Position numbers and translations under genes: made by a program. This document shows, in pieces, positions 44,049-52,977 of a stretch of 64,000 bases of DNA. Location: NCBI RefSeq assembly GCF_035918155.1, contig NZ_CP109327.1:4836001-4900000 (forward strand). Reading direction: 5' to 3'. Every line of letters starts with the position of its first letter. Positions within the stretch are counted from its first letter, which is position 1. The stretch is from Streptomyces sp. NBC_01591 (GTDB lineage Bacteria; Actinomycetota; Actinomycetes; Streptomycetales; Streptomycetaceae). The notes beneath the pieces were generated by a model. The model had not been told where the DNA came from and made no database searches. It saw nothing but the letters and a program-made list of their open reading frames with translations.

Positions 44049-45128
44049 GTGGGGATCGAGAGCGACCAGCTGGTCTACGACTATCTGAGCCGGGTCGGGG
44101 ACCTGGCACAGCAGCAACAGCTGTCCTCGGCCGCCCGGATGAGGCTCGTGTCGACGCTCCGGGGCGAGATCGACCGGCAGCGCGGAAAGCAGTCCGGGGA
44201 CAGTCCGGCGGCGGTCCGCCGCATCATCGGGCGGCTCGGTACACCGGGCGAACTGGTGGCCGCCGCGGCCACGTCGGGCGACGGCACGGTGGAGCTGCCG
44301 GAGCGGCCCGAGCGGACGGAAGCCGTACCGGAAGAGGGGCGCGGAATCCCCCGTCCGCGCAAGGGGATGCTCCGGAAAGACAGTTCCGGCAAGGGCGCGT
44401 CGCAGGCGCGGGAGTCCGGCTCCGGTGTGCCGGAGGAGCCCGGATCCGGTACGCCGGAAGCGGTGGGCGGCCGGGTGCCCTCGCCGCCGCACATGGCCGG
44501 TACGGACGAGCTGGGGCCGTCGGGGAGCGAGCCCGACTGGTGGCGGATCGAGCCGGGGCCGTCCGACGCCGGGGTCGATGTGCCGGGGTTCGTCGGCGGT
44601 GTCGAGATCCCGGACATGATGAGGCCGCCGCCGTCCCGGGGCGCGGTGCCGCGCCCGCGCGCGGCGGGGGACGAGGAGCCGGACGAGGAGCCCGATACCG
44701 AGGAGGAAGCGGAGGAGTCGGCGCCGCGGCGCCGTCGGCTTCCGCAGCTTCGCCGCCGTGCGCCGCGCGAGGACGGGGCGGGCGGCCACGGGTTCTCCCA
44801 CCCGCTGCTGCTGCTCGCCGCCGTGCTGCTGGTGGCGGGCGCCGTGACGGGGTCCTGGCTGGCCCTGGCGGGTGGCTGGCTCCTGGCGTACAGCTCGCGC
44901 ACGCTGTCCCGCGCGGAGGCGAAGTGGGCCGCGATGGGGCTGCCGGGCGTGGTCGCGGCGGGCGCTCTGGTCTGGCTGTGGGGCAGGAGCGACGGCCGGT
45001 GGGGCGAGCCCATCGGAACCGGGCAGATGGGTGACGCGATCGGCCAGATGTGGCCGTGGGTGGTGCGGGGGGCGGCCGTCGCCTCCGCGCTCTACCTGGT
45101 GTGGAGATCGCGGAGGCCACGGTCGTGA
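44049..45128 (+). CDS. Membrane protein with N-terminal HAAS/DUF1700-like segment
   Basis: The 359-aa protein starts YDYLSRVGDLAQQQQLSSAA, RMRLVSTLRGEIDRQRGKQS and AVRRIIGRLGTPGELVAAAA. This is the helical cytoplasmic pattern of proteins paired with PadR-type regulators. A long acidic and Pro-rich linker (~80-255) follows, then four C-terminal helices (PLLLLAAVLLVAGAVTGSWL, GLPGVVAAGALVWLWG, VRGAAVASALYLVWR). No PadR gene adjoins. GTG at 44049. The function is not recognised. Confidence 0.75.
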   Translation: MGIESDQLVYDYLSRVGDLAQQQQLSSAARMRLVSTLRGEIDRQRGKQSGDSPAAVRRIIGRLGTPGELVAAAATSGDGTVELPERPERTEAVPEEGRGIPRPRKGMLRKDSSGKGASQARESGSGVPEEPGSGTPEAVGGRVPSPPHMAGTDELGPSGSEPDWWRIEPGPSDAGVDVPGFVGGVEIPDMMRPPPSRGAVPRPRAAGDEEPDEEPDTEEEAEESAPRRRRLPQLRRRAPREDGAGGHGFSHPLLLLAAVLLVAGAVTGSWLALAGGWLLAYSSRTLSRAEAKWAAMGLPGVVAAGALVWLWGRSDGRWGEPIGTGQMGDAIGQMWPWVVRGAAVASALYLVWRSRRPRS

Positions 45129-45136
45129 CGGCCGGG

Positions 45137-45266
45137 CGTCGGCCGGTCGGTTTCGTTTGAAGCGCCAGTCGGTCGGCTTCGCCTGAAGCATCGGCCGGTC
45201 GGCCTCATTCGTAACGTCGGCCGGTCGGCTTCATTCGGAATGTCAGCCGGTCATCTTGGCCTGGAA
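45137..45266. repeat. 26-bp tandem repeat growing out of the 3' end of the siderophore-binding gene
   Basis: Five successive 26-bp units (45137, 45163, 45189, 45215, 45241) share the pattern CGTCGGCCGGTCGGCTTCAT plus TCGGAA. The last unit (45241-45266) contains the stop and final codons of the binding-protein gene. The other four fill the whole gap to the convergent gene, and no ordinary terminator is seen. Confidence 0.9.
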
Positions 45267-46226
45267 CTCGTCGAGGATCTTGTCCGCGGCGGTGTAGCCG
45301 ATGCCCGCGATCCACAGCCGGTCGTCGACCTTGAAGACCTTGCCGTCCTTGGACGCCTTCAGCCCCTTCCACAGGCCGCTGTTCATCGTCTTGGTCGTCC
45401 CGGCCTTCGCCGGGTCGCCGTACGTCGACGTGAAGACGACGTCCGCGTCCGCCAGGTCGATCTTCTCGGGCGACACGTCGTACGAGAAGCCGTCCTTGGC
45501 CTTGTCGGTGATCGCGGGGCGGCCCATGCCGAGGTCGGCGAGGATCGAGCCGATGTAGTTCTGCTTGCCGTAGATGCGGATGTCGGCGCCCTCGACGAAG
45601 CGGACGAAGTTGACGTCGGTGTCGGCGGCCTTCTCCTTGCCGCCGACCGCCTCGGTCACCTTCGCGACATGGGCGTCGTAGTCGGCGACGACCTTCTTCG
45701 CCTCGGCCTGCTTGCCGAGCGCTTCCGCGTGCAGCTGGAAGTTCTCCTTCCAGGCCGTTCCGGTGGACTCCGTCATCACGGTGGGGGCGATCGCCTTCAG
45801 CTGCTCGTAGCGGTCGCCGTCACGCACCTTGCTGGTGAGGATCAGGTCCGGCTTCAGCGAGGCGACGGTCTCCAGGTTGGGGTTGGCGATCTCGCCGACC
45901 TCCTCGATGCCCTTCGTCCGGTCCGCGGGCAGGTAGGAGGGGAAGCTGTCCTCCGACGCCGAGTGCGTCGCGCCGACGGGCTGCACGCCGAGGGTCAGCG
46001 CGGAGTCCAGCTCACCGGTGTCGAGGACCACGACGCGCTTGGGGCTCACGGGGACCTTGACGTCGCCCATGGCCGTCTTGACGGTGTGGGTCTTGGCGCT
46101 CGCGGAGTCGGAGGAGCCGCTGGCGCTCCCGCCGGACTCCGAGAATCCGCAGGCGGAGAGCGTGAGCGCGCCGGCCAGGGAGAGAGCGCCGAGAGCGAGG
46201 CCGCGGCGGCGGAGGGAGATGGCCAT
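45243..46226 (-). CDS. Iron-siderophore ABC transporter substrate-binding lipoprotein
   Basis: The 327-aa protein starts MAISLRRRGLALGALSLAGA, with lipobox LTLSAC, so it is a lipoprotein. The mature FhuD/FepB-type fold shows VSPKRVVVLDTGELDSALTL, PNLETVASLKPDLILTSKVR, VVADYDAHVAKVTEAVGGKE and YIGSILADLGMGRPAITDKA. It binds a ferric siderophore (hydroxamate is likely in streptomycetes) outside the membrane. It is the last gene of the four-gene importer operon. ATG at 46226 follows GAAAGG. Confidence 0.93.
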   Translation of the reverse strand: MAISLRRRGLALGALSLAGALTLSACGFSESGGSASGSSDSASAKTHTVKTAMGDVKVPVSPKRVVVLDTGELDSALTLGVQPVGATHSASEDSFPSYLPADRTKGIEEVGEIANPNLETVASLKPDLILTSKVRDGDRYEQLKAIAPTVMTESTGTAWKENFQLHAEALGKQAEAKKVVADYDAHVAKVTEAVGGKEKAADTDVNFVRFVEGADIRIYGKQNYIGSILADLGMGRPAITDKAKDGFSYDVSPEKIDLADADVVFTSTYGDPAKAGTTKTMNSGLWKGLKASKDGKVFKVDDRLWIAGIGYTAADKILDEFQAKMTG

Positions 46227-46300
46227 GGGGTGCCTTTCGTAGGGATGGGGGTGGTCGTCGGTCGCGTGAGCGCCGGGGCGACCGGGAGCGGGGCGCGGGT

Positions 46301-47167
46301 TCACGAAGCCGGTTCGGCCCGCCACGGAGCGCCCGGCACAACGAGCGGCGAACCGGTCACCGGGTCCGGGACGATCACCGCTTCCAGGCCGAAGACCTCG
46401 CGTACGAGAGCGGCCGTGACGATGTCCTCCGGGCGGCCCTCGGCGACGATCCGGCCTGCCTTCATGGCGACCAGGTGGTCCGCGTACCGGGCGGCCTGGT
46501 TGAGGTCGTGGAGCACGGTGACGACGGTCCGGCCGCGGGTGCCGTCCGCCGCCGGCGCGGTGAGTCGGCGCACCAGGTCCAGTACCTCGACCTGGTGCGC
46601 GATGTCGAGGTACGTGGTCGGCTCGTCGAGCAGCAGCAGATCGGTCTCCTGGGCGAGCGCCATCGCGATCCAGACCCGCTGGCGCTGACCGCCGGACAGT
46701 TCGTCCACGGACCGGTCGCCGAGCGCGGTGATGTCCGTACGCTCCATCGCGTCCGTCACCGCCCGCTCGTCCTCCTCCGACCACTGCTGCCACCAGTGCT
46801 GGTGCGGCTGACGCCCGCGGGCGACGAGGTCGGTGACGGTGATCGCCTCCGGGGCCACCGGGGTCTGCGGCAGCAGTCCGATCGACTGGGCGATCTTCCG
46901 GGTGGGGATCTTCGACAGCTCGGTGCCGTCGAGGAGCACGGCCCCGCCGCGCGGTTTGAGGAGCCGGCCGAGCGCGCGCAGGGTGGTCGACTTGCCGCAG
47001 GCGTTCGGGCCGACGATGACCGTGACCCGGCCGTCCGGCACGTCGAGGTCCAGGGTGTCGACGACGGTGCGGTCCTCGTACGCGAGCGTCAGCCCCCGCG
47101 CGGCGAGCCGGCCGGTCGATGTCGCCGTCCCGGCACCTTTGGTGTCGGACATCGGGGTCGAACTCAT
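46301..47167 (-). CDS. Iron-siderophore ABC transporter ATP-binding protein (FecE type)
   Basis: The 288-aa ATPase shows Walker [22 protein letters not shown]-loop [20 protein letters not shown], signature [20 protein letters not shown], Walker [21 protein letters not shown] and the switch His in [26 protein letters not shown] is characteristic of siderophore importers. It overlaps the upstream permease gene by four bases (ATGA), so translation is coupled. Confidence 0.95.
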   Translation of the reverse strand: MSSTPMSDTKGAGTATSTGRLAARGLTLAYEDRTVVDTLDLDVPDGRVTVIVGPNACGKSTTLRALGRLLKPRGGAVLLDGTELSKIPTRKIAQSIGLLPQTPVAPEAITVTDLVARGRQPHQHWWQQWSEEDERAVTDAMERTDITALGDRSVDELSGGQRQRVWIAMALAQETDLLLLDEPTTYLDIAHQVEVLDLVRRLTAPAADGTRGRTVVTVLHDLNQAARYADHLVAMKAGRIVAEGRPEDIVTAALVREVFGLEAVIVPDPVTGSPLVVPGAPWRAEPAS

Positions 47168-48246
47168 GCTGTGCCTCCACTACGACCGCGACCGCCGCCC
47201 TGACCGCGGATGATCAGCCAGATCAGATACGGGGCGCCGACCGCCGCCGTCAGTACGCCCACCGGCAGCTCGGTGGGCGAGAAGAGCCTGCGCGCCAGCA
47301 GATCCGCGAACACCACGATCACCGCGCCGAGCAGCGCCGAGCAGAGCAGCGGGATCTGTGCGGTGCGGGTCATCCGGCGGGCGATCTGCGGAGCGAGGAG
47401 CGCCACGAAGTCGACCGGCCCGGCCGTCCCCGTCGCCACGGACGCCAGGACCACTCCGAGCGCGACCAGCCCCAGCCGTACCCGCCCCAGCCGCACCCCG
47501 AGCGCGGTCGCGGTGTCGTCGTCCATCGAGACGGTGCGCTGGGCGCGGGCGGCCCACAGCACGGCGGGCAGCAGGATCAGCAGCGTCCAGCCGATCGGCG
47601 CGGCCTCGGACCAGCCGCGGCCGTTGAGCGAGCCGGTCATCCAGATCTGCGCCTGCTGGGCGACCAGGTAGTCGCCCTTCGTCAGGAACAGCGTGGTCAC
47701 CGAGCGCAGCGCGATGGCGAAGCCGATGCCGATGAGGACGAAGCGGGTGGCGTGCAGCCCGCCGCGCCAGGCGAAGACGTACACGAGCGCCGCCGCGGCC
47801 ACCCCGCCGATGACGGAGAGGTACGGCAGCACGGTGTACGAGGTGATGCCGAAGGTCATCGCGCCGACCGTGAGCGCACTCGCGCCCTGGCTGATGCCGA
47901 TGATGTCGGGGCTTGCGAGGGGATTGCGGGCGACGGTCTGGATCAGCGCTCCGGCGATCCCGAAGGCCGTACCGACCAGCAGCCCCACGGTCATCCGCGG
48001 CAGCCGCAGCGTGCCGACGACCAGTTCGTCCGGGGACGGCTGCCCCAGCACCACCTTCACGACCTCGCCGGGCGCGACGAAGCTCTCGCCGACGCAGAGG
48101 TACGCGACACAGACGGCGGCCAGCAGCACGACGAGGGCGGTGGCGACCAGGGCCGCCCGCCGGTGCAGCAGGAACCGCGCCCGCGCCCCGATCCGTACGA
48201 CGTGATACCCGGCGGGCCGCACCCGGACCGCGGTTTCGGCACTCAT
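47164..48246 (-). CDS. Iron-siderophore ABC transporter permease (FecD type)
   Basis: The 360-aa FecCD-family permease has about ten helices. Family motifs are [94 protein letters not shown] and [20 protein letters not shown]. It forms a heterodimer with the permease encoded immediately upstream. Both ends overlap neighbours by ATGA. ATG at 48246. Confidence 0.95.
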   Translation of the reverse strand: MSAETAVRVRPAGYHVVRIGARARFLLHRRAALVATALVVLLAAVCVAYLCVGESFVAPGEVVKVVLGQPSPDELVVGTLRLPRMTVGLLVGTAFGIAGALIQTVARNPLASPDIIGISQGASALTVGAMTFGITSYTVLPYLSVIGGVAAAALVYVFAWRGGLHATRFVLIGIGFAIALRSVTTLFLTKGDYLVAQQAQIWMTGSLNGRGWSEAAPIGWTLLILLPAVLWAARAQRTVSMDDDTATALGVRLGRVRLGLVALGVVLASVATGTAGPVDFVALLAPQIARRMTRTAQIPLLCSALLGAVIVVFADLLARRLFSPTELPVGVLTAAVGAPYLIWLIIRGQGGGRGRSGGTA

Positions 48247-49253
48247 GCGGGCACCGCCTTCCGGCGTACGAGGGCGACCAGGAACGGAACGCCGATCAGC
48301 GCCGTCATCACGCCCGCCGGGACCTCGCTCGGCGGGAAGAGGACGCGGCCGATCACATCCGACACCAGCAGCATCACGGGCCCGATCAGCGCCGCCATCG
48401 GCAGCACCCAGCGGTGGTCGGAGCCGACGACCGCGCGGGCGATGTGCGGGACGGCGAGCCCGATGAACGCGATCGGCCCGGCCGCCGCGACACCGACCCC
48501 GGTCAGCACCGTGGCACCGACACCGCCGACGATCCGTACGGTCGCGACGTTCTGCCCGAGCCCCTTCGCGACGTCCTCGCCGAGCGCCAGCGCGTCGAGC
48601 CCACGGGCGACGGACAGCACGAGCACGGTCCCCACCAACAGGAACGGCCAGATCTGCTGTGCCACCTCGGCCTCCCGTCCGGCGATCGAGCCGACCTGCC
48701 AGAAGCGGAACTCGTCCAGCGCGGACGCCTTGGTCGTCAGCACCGCCGAGACCACCGAGACCAGCAGCGCGTTGATGGCGGCGCCGCCCAGCGCGAGCTT
48801 CACGGGGGTGGCGCCCCCGCGTCCGCTCGACGCGATCGCGTACACGGCGACGGAGGCGATCGCCGCCCCCGCGAAGCCGAACCACACGTACCCCGTCAGG
48901 GTGTGGATCCCGGCGAACGCGATGGCCAGCACCACACCCACCGAGGCGCCCTGGCTGATGCCGAGGATGCCGGGGTCGGCGATGGGGTTGCGGGTGATGC
49001 CCTGGAGCACCGTGCCCGCGAGGGCCAGTGCGGCGCCCACCATCAGCCCGATCAGGGTGCGCGGCACGCGCATGTTCCGGATGACTTCGGCGTTGTCGGA
49101 GTGCCCGCCGTGCAGCAGGACGTCGAACACTTCGGACGGGGGTATGGAACGGGCCCCCACGGCCAGGCTGAGGAGTACCGCCACGAGCAGCGCCACGACG
49201 GCCGCCGCCGTCGCGAATGCGCGTCTGGGGCGGCGTGGTGCGGCGGCTGACAT
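48243..49253 (-). CDS. Iron-siderophore ABC transporter permease (FecC type), first operon gene
   Basis: The 336-aa FecCD-family permease includes NMRVPRTLIGLMVGAALALA, GTVLQGITRNPIADPGILGI, SQGASVGVVLAIAF, GVAAAGPIAFIGLAVPHIAR and EVPAGVMTALIGVPFLVALV. ATG at 49253 is used. A TTG nine bases upstream is possible. It leads the operon permease-permease-ATPase-binding protein, behind an iron-box-like dyad at 49309-49327. Confidence 0.94.
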   Translation of the reverse strand: MSAAAPRRPRRAFATAAAVVALLVAVLLSLAVGARSIPPSEVFDVLLHGGHSDNAEVIRNMRVPRTLIGLMVGAALALAGTVLQGITRNPIADPGILGISQGASVGVVLAIAFAGIHTLTGYVWFGFAGAAIASVAVYAIASSGRGGATPVKLALGGAAINALLVSVVSAVLTTKASALDEFRFWQVGSIAGREAEVAQQIWPFLLVGTVLVLSVARGLDALALGEDVAKGLGQNVATVRIVGGVGATVLTGVGVAAAGPIAFIGLAVPHIARAVVGSDHRWVLPMAALIGPVMLLVSDVIGRVLFPPSEVPAGVMTALIGVPFLVALVRRKAVPA

Positions 49254-49264
49254 CGGACCCAATC

Positions 49265-49302
49265 AAGTGGCGAAGAAGTGGCGAAGAACAAGTGGCGAAG
49301 AA
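49265..49302. repeat. Triplicated 12-bp direct repeat in the importer leader
   Basis: AGTGGCGAAGAA occurs at 49266-49277, 49277-49288 (sharing one base) and 49291-49302, between the iron box and the first permease start. It replaces a normal ribosome-site region. The GAAGAA runs may serve weakly. Confidence 0.7.
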
Positions 49303-49308
49303 CGGTGC

Positions 49309-49327
49309 GAAGGTAAGGCTTGGCTAA
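49309..49327. promoter_or_regulatory. Candidate DmdR/IdeR iron box
   Basis: GAAGGTAAGGCTTGGCTAA matches 13 of 19 positions of the actinobacterial iron box TTAGGTTAGGCTCACCTAA, including the AGGCT core. It lies 56 bases upstream of the siderophore importer, where iron repression is expected. Confidence 0.65.
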
Positions 49328-49396
49328 GTCTAAGCACCGCCATTTCGGACCCGATGACCCGCTCCGGGGACGGGTACGCCACCCACCCCCACGACA

Positions 49397-50020
49397 ATGG
49401 TTGCCATGCCCTCACACCCCTTGACGGTCGGCTTCGACCTCGACATGACGCTCATCGACACCCGGCCCGGTATCAAGGCCGCCTACCTGGCGCTTTCCGT
49501 CGAAACGGGGACGCCGATCGATGCCGACCTGGTGGTGAGCAGGCTCGGCCCGCCGGTCGACGAGGAGCTGCGGAACTGGTTCCCGGCCGACGTGGTGACC
49601 GCGACCGCCGACCGCTACCGCGAGATCTATCCCACACACGCCATCGCCCCCAGCCTCGCGCTGCCGGGCGCCCGGGAGTCGGTCGCGGCGATCCGCGAGC
49701 GGGGCGGCCGGACGATAGTCGTCACCGCCAAGCACCAGCCGAGCGCGGAACTCCACATGGCGCACCTCGGCATCGAGCCCGACGCGATCATCGGCGGCCT
49801 GTGGGCCGAGGCCAAGGGTCAGGCCCTGCGCGAGCACGGCGCGCACATCTACGTGGGCGACCACACCGGCGACGTACGCGGCGCCCGCACGGCCGGCGCC
49901 CTGTCGGTGGCGGTCACCACGGGCCCGTGCGACGCGACGGAACTCCGGGCGGCGGGGGCGGACTTCGTCCTGTCGTCCCTGGCGGAGTTCCCGTCGTGGC
50001 TGGAGGGGTACGCGGCCTAG
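49397..50020 (+). CDS. HAD-family hydrolase (phosphoglycolate-phosphatase-like)
   Basis: The 207-aa protein shows HAD motif I TVGFDLDMTLIDTRPGIKAA, with DxD. A small cap region follows (~20-85), then motif II RTIVVTAKHQPSAELHMAHL, a Lys in AEAKGQALRE and the motif IV acids in IYVGDHTGDVRGARTAGALS. In most family members motif I is DxDGTL. Here the Gly is Met (DLDMTL), a common variant in this subgroup. The substrate is unknown. ATG at 49397, with another in-frame ATG nine bases on. No clear ribosome site. Confidence 0.85.
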   Translation: MVAMPSHPLTVGFDLDMTLIDTRPGIKAAYLALSVETGTPIDADLVVSRLGPPVDEELRNWFPADVVTATADRYREIYPTHAIAPSLALPGARESVAAIRERGGRTIVVTAKHQPSAELHMAHLGIEPDAIIGGLWAEAKGQALREHGAHIYVGDHTGDVRGARTAGALSVAVTTGPCDATELRAAGADFVLSSLAEFPSWLEGYAA

Positions 50021-50094
50021 GAGTGCTGTCCGCCGGATCACGGCGCAGAGAAAACAGTGATCGCCGATCGGGCGCACGTGGTGCAATGCCGCTC

Positions 50095-50916
50095 ATGGCA
50101 ACACTTCTCGACAAGGCACAGTTGTTCCGCTCCTTGCACGTTCCCGGCGATCCGCTGATCCTGCCCAACGCCTGGGACGCGGCATCCGCCCGGGTGGTGG
50201 CGAACGCGGGTGCTTCCGCGATCGCCACCACCAGCGCCGGGGTCGCGTGGTCGCTGGGCCACGGCGACGGGGACCATCTGAGCCGGGACCAGGCACTGGG
50301 CGCGATCTCCCGGATCACGGCCGCTGTCGACGTGCCGGTCACCGCCGACATCGAACGCGGCTACGCGACCGACCCCGCCGGTGTGGGCGAGACCGTGCGC
50401 GGCGTCCTGGCGGCCGGAGCCGTGGGCATCAACATCGAGGACACCCTTCGTCCCGTCGCCGAGCAGGTCGCACGGATCGCGGCGGCCCGCAGGGCCGCGG
50501 ACGAGGCAGGCGTCCCGTTGTTCATCAACGCCCGCATCGACACGCACCGCCTGCCCCCCGGTGACCGCGTGGCATGGCTGGACGAGACACTCACCCGTGC
50601 CGGCGCCTACGCGGCGGCCGGTGCGGACGGCATCTTCGTCCTCGGCGCGCCGGACACCCCGACGGTCAGGACGCTCGCCGGATCCGCCCCCCTGCCGCTG
50701 AACGTCCTGACCGGCCCCGGCGCACCAACCGTGTCCGAGCTCGCCGACGCGGGAGTCGCCCGCATCAGCGCGGGATCCGCCATCGCCGAGGCGGCCTACG
50801 GGCTGGTGCGACGAGCGGCCCGCGAACTGCTGACCCAGGGCACGACCGCCGCCCTGGAAGGCGGATACGACTACGCCACGCTCAACGCCTTGCTCCTGGC
50901 CGAACCGACGAACTGA
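50095..50916 (+). CDS. Isocitrate lyase/PEP mutase superfamily protein
   Basis: The 273-aa TIM-barrel enzyme includes LILPNAWDAASARVVANAGA, AIATTSAGVAWSLGHGDGDH, VPVTADIERGYATDPAGVGE, AGAVGINIEDTLRPVAEQVA, PLFINARIDTHRLPPGDRVA and GADGIFVLGAPDTPTVRTLA. The Mg-site acids (D-x-E, E-D) are present, but the KKCGH loop of true isocitrate lyase is absent. It is in the PEP-mutase-like subgroup, which covers oxaloacetate hydrolases and 2-methylisocitrate-lyase-like enzymes. ATG at 50095. 50086 is an alternative. Confidence 0.9.
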   Translation: MATLLDKAQLFRSLHVPGDPLILPNAWDAASARVVANAGASAIATTSAGVAWSLGHGDGDHLSRDQALGAISRITAAVDVPVTADIERGYATDPAGVGETVRGVLAAGAVGINIEDTLRPVAEQVARIAAARRAADEAGVPLFINARIDTHRLPPGDRVAWLDETLTRAGAYAAAGADGIFVLGAPDTPTVRTLAGSAPLPLNVLTGPGAPTVSELADAGVARISAGSAIAEAAYGLVRRAARELLTQGTTAALEGGYDYATLNALLLAEPTN

Positions 50917-51012
50917 AGCGCGGTCAGGAGCGCAGCCACAGCCGGGTCGCCGCGACGGGACCGCATCAGCGGCGCCAAGGCATAAGGCATACAGCTCACG
51001 CCGTAACCGCGA

Positions 51013-51186
51013 TTACCTGCACAGACGACAGATCAAGCACACGATCCCCGAACCGAAGGACCAGCGGAGCAGCGTGGACACCTGGCGACTGTTGAAGACA
51101 GTGTCTGCGAACGGCAACAGGTGCCCCAGCGTCGGAAACGCCGACTGATCGAGACCGGCCAGTTCCGTGCCCCAGGCCACGGCCAT
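51013..51186 (-). pseudogene. Fragment of a conserved Streptomyces hypothetical gene
   Basis: From ATG 51186 the frame reads MAVAWGTELAGLDQSAFPTL, GHLLPFADTVFNSRQVSTLL and RW before degenerating and stopping at 51013. The segment resembles the N-terminal part of a hypothetical family I recall as having an FPTLGxxxPxxDTVFN pattern followed by ~80 residues, absent here. It overlaps the start of the plus-strand gene at 51185, consistent with rearranged DNA at the edge of the accessory region. Confidence 0.4.
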
Positions 51187-51403
51187 GGGGGAATTCGAAT
51201 ATGCGGCGAGGCGCGGCAGCGGCGTCCTGCGCACCAAGCGACTCCGAGCGGCCGTCGCGCTGGGAACGGCCGCGCTGCTCGTCGCCGTCTGGTCCACGGT
51301 GGGCGACAAGTGGCCTTGGAGCGGCCTGCCGGACCGCGCGTGCTGGGGCTCCATCAAGCGGGCTGCCCTGAACACGGTCGCCGCCTACGTGGGCAGTCCC
51401 TGA
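51185..51403 (+). CDS. Short membrane-anchored protein, possibly truncated
   Basis: The 72-aa protein starts MGEFEYAARRGSGVLRTKRL, and one helix follows (RAAVALGTAALLVAVWSTVG). DKWPWSGLPDRACWGSIKRA then leads into an ending that looks out of register (ALNTVAAYVGSP). Longer Streptomyces proteins share the LPDRxCWGS motif after a helix, so this is probably the N-terminal piece of such a gene, cut by a deletion. Start ATG 51185, with no strong ribosome site. Confidence 0.45.
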   Translation: MGEFEYAARRGSGVLRTKRLRAAVALGTAALLVAVWSTVGDKWPWSGLPDRACWGSIKRAALNTVAAYVGSP

Positions 51404-51449
51404 CACGGCGGCCGCTCGCCGCAGCGCGACGTCGCATGAGGTTGCGGTG

Positions 51450-51929
51450 TCAGGCCGTCGGGCGGGTCCACCGTGCGCCGTACGGCGGAGTCTCTTCCGT
51501 CTTCGCCGCGCACTCCGCCCAGAGCAGCTTCCCGCCCTGCCCCGGCAGCCCGCCGCGCATGGGGTACGCGCCCCAACACTCCGCGTACAGAGTGACGAGG
51601 TACAACCCCCGTCCACGCTCGGCCAGTTCCTCCGGCGTATGGGCGCCCCACCGGAACGGTGCCGGGATGTGCGGATCGGTGTCCCAGACGCTCAGCCGGA
51701 TGCGGCTGCGTCCGGCGTCGCGCAGGCGCAGGGAGTACGGCCCCGAGGAGTACAGGTAGGCGTTGGTGACCAGCTCGCTGGCCAACAGCTCGGCGATTTC
51801 GGTGAGTTCGGGCATGCCGTGCACGCGTAGGACGTTGCGGAGGGTGGCGCGGGCGACGCCGGGGGCGCGGGGATCCTGCGGGAGTTGGAGTGTGTATGTC
51901 CAGGGCGGGGATACCGTGGAACCGACCAT
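51450..51929 (-). CDS. ATP-binding (HATPase_c_2, anti-sigma/SpoIIAB-like) protein
   Basis: The 159-aa GHKL-fold protein includes LPQDPRAPGVARATLRNVLR, TEIAELLASELVTNAYLYSS (N-box), SRIRLSVWDTDPHIPAPFRW (G1-like DTDP) and ELAERGRGLYLVTLYAECWG (G2). It resembles the RsbW-type kinases that Streptomyces encodes in large numbers beside XRE and DUF397 genes. Divergent from the XRE gene at 52126, with a strong inverted repeat between. It may be a partner-switching or ATP-sensing component. ATG at 51929. Confidence 0.88.
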   Translation of the reverse strand: MVGSTVSPPWTYTLQLPQDPRAPGVARATLRNVLRVHGMPELTEIAELLASELVTNAYLYSSGPYSLRLRDAGRSRIRLSVWDTDPHIPAPFRWGAHTPEELAERGRGLYLVTLYAECWGAYPMRGGLPGQGGKLLWAECAAKTEETPPYGARWTRPTA

Positions 51930-52052
51930 GGAAGTCTCCGTTCACGGAGGGAAGTTGAAGGATGCACTTCGAGTTGCCCGGTGACGAGGCCGCTCCGTCG
52001 AGCGGGGTACTTCCGGGCGGGTGGCCTGGGTCACACACTAGAGTGCAACATG

Positions 52053-52085
52053 TAATGCATTCCATGAAGTTCGCGGAATGCATTA
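52053..52085. promoter_or_regulatory. Inverted repeat with 11-bp perfect arms, candidate XRE operator
   Basis: TAATGCATTCC (52053-52063) and GGAATGCATTA (52075-52085) are exactly complementary around 11 bases. Each arm contains ATGCAT. It is AT-rich against the local background and sits between the divergent HATPase and XRE genes. A TATAGAT sequence overlaps its right edge (52084-52090) and may be a -10. Confidence 0.75.
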
Positions 52086-52125
52086 TAGATACCCTCATGT
52101 GGGTGACCAGGCACGGGAGCGAGTG

Positions 52126-52977
52126 ATGTCGGCCAGTACGACACCAACGGCCCGCCGACAACGGCTGGGAGTGGAACTTCGCAGGTTGCGTGAGCGTGCC
52201 GGGATCACCGCGACCGAGGCCGCCAGGCTCCTTGGCGGCAACCAGGCTCGCATCAGCAACATCGAAGCCGGCCGCTACGGCGTCAGTGCCGAGCGGGTGC
52301 GCACGCTGTCCTGCCACTACGACTGCTCGGACCACGAGTTGGTCAACGCGCTGGCGGCCATGACCGGCGATCGCAAGCGTGGCTGGTGGGAGGAGTACCG
52401 CGAGATTCTTTCCAACGGCCTGCTGGACCTGGCAGAGCTTGAGCACCACGGGGCCGCGCTGCGCACCTCGCATACAGCCGGACTGCCTGGGCTGCTCCAG
52501 ACCACGGACCATGCGCGTGAGGTATTCCGCCAGGTCGTTCCCGCTCTTCCTCCTCCGGAGGTCGAGCACCGCCTGTCCTTTCGTATCAAGCGTCAAAGCG
52601 TCGTCTTCCGGGAGGATCCGCCCCCTTACCGTGCGGTCATCCACGAAGCAGCTCTGCACATGGAATTCGGCGGGCCGACCGTGGCCAGACAGCAACTGGC
52701 GCATCTCCTGACCATGAGCGAGCGTGAACGGGTCGCGATTCAAGTGATCCCGTTCAGGGCGGGTGCGTACCCAGGAGCGGGCCAGCCCATCTACTACGTC
52801 CACGGACCCGTGCCACAGCTGGACACCGTTCAGCTGGATCAGGCACATGGCATCGTCCTCCTGGACGCCGAAGCCCAACTCAACAAATACCGCCAGGTCC
52901 TGGCCCGTCTGGAGTCGATTGCCCTGGACGTTTCCGGGTCGCGAGACCTGATACACGCCGTCGCCCAGAACCTGTGA
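52126..52977 (+). CDS. XRE-family regulator with DUF5753 (WhiJ/Scr1-like)
   Basis: The 283-aa protein has an N-terminal Cro/CI helix-turn-helix (LGVELRRLRERAGITATEAA, RLLGGNQARISNIEAGRYGV). The DUF5753 region follows (WWEEYREILSNGLLDLAELE, TAGLPGLLQTTDHAREVFRQ, MSERERVAIQVIPFRAGAYP, RLESIALDVSGSRDLI). Full-length for the family, unlike the decayed copy at 23905-24652. It overlaps the downstream DUF397 gene by GTGA and has a strong inverted repeat upstream, so it likely regulates this operon and the divergent HATPase gene. ATG at 52126. Confidence 0.92.
   Translation: MSASTTPTARRQRLGVELRRLRERAGITATEAARLLGGNQARISNIEAGRYGVSAERVRTLSCHYDCSDHELVNALAAMTGDRKRGWWEEYREILSNGLLDLAELEHHGAALRTSHTAGLPGLLQTTDHAREVFRQVVPALPPPEVEHRLSFRIKRQSVVFREDPPPYRAVIHEAALHMEFGGPTVARQQLAHLLTMSERERVAIQVIPFRAGAYPGAGQPIYYVHGPVPQLDTVQLDQAHGIVLLDAEAQLNKYRQVLARLESIALDVSGSRDLIHAVAQNL

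Noticed and set aside
43779..45191. Minus-strand reading that extends the WYL protein to 1293 aa
   Set aside because: It is the opposite-strand shadow of the membrane-protein gene at 44049-45128. Composition is Arg/Pro-rich and non-protein-like.
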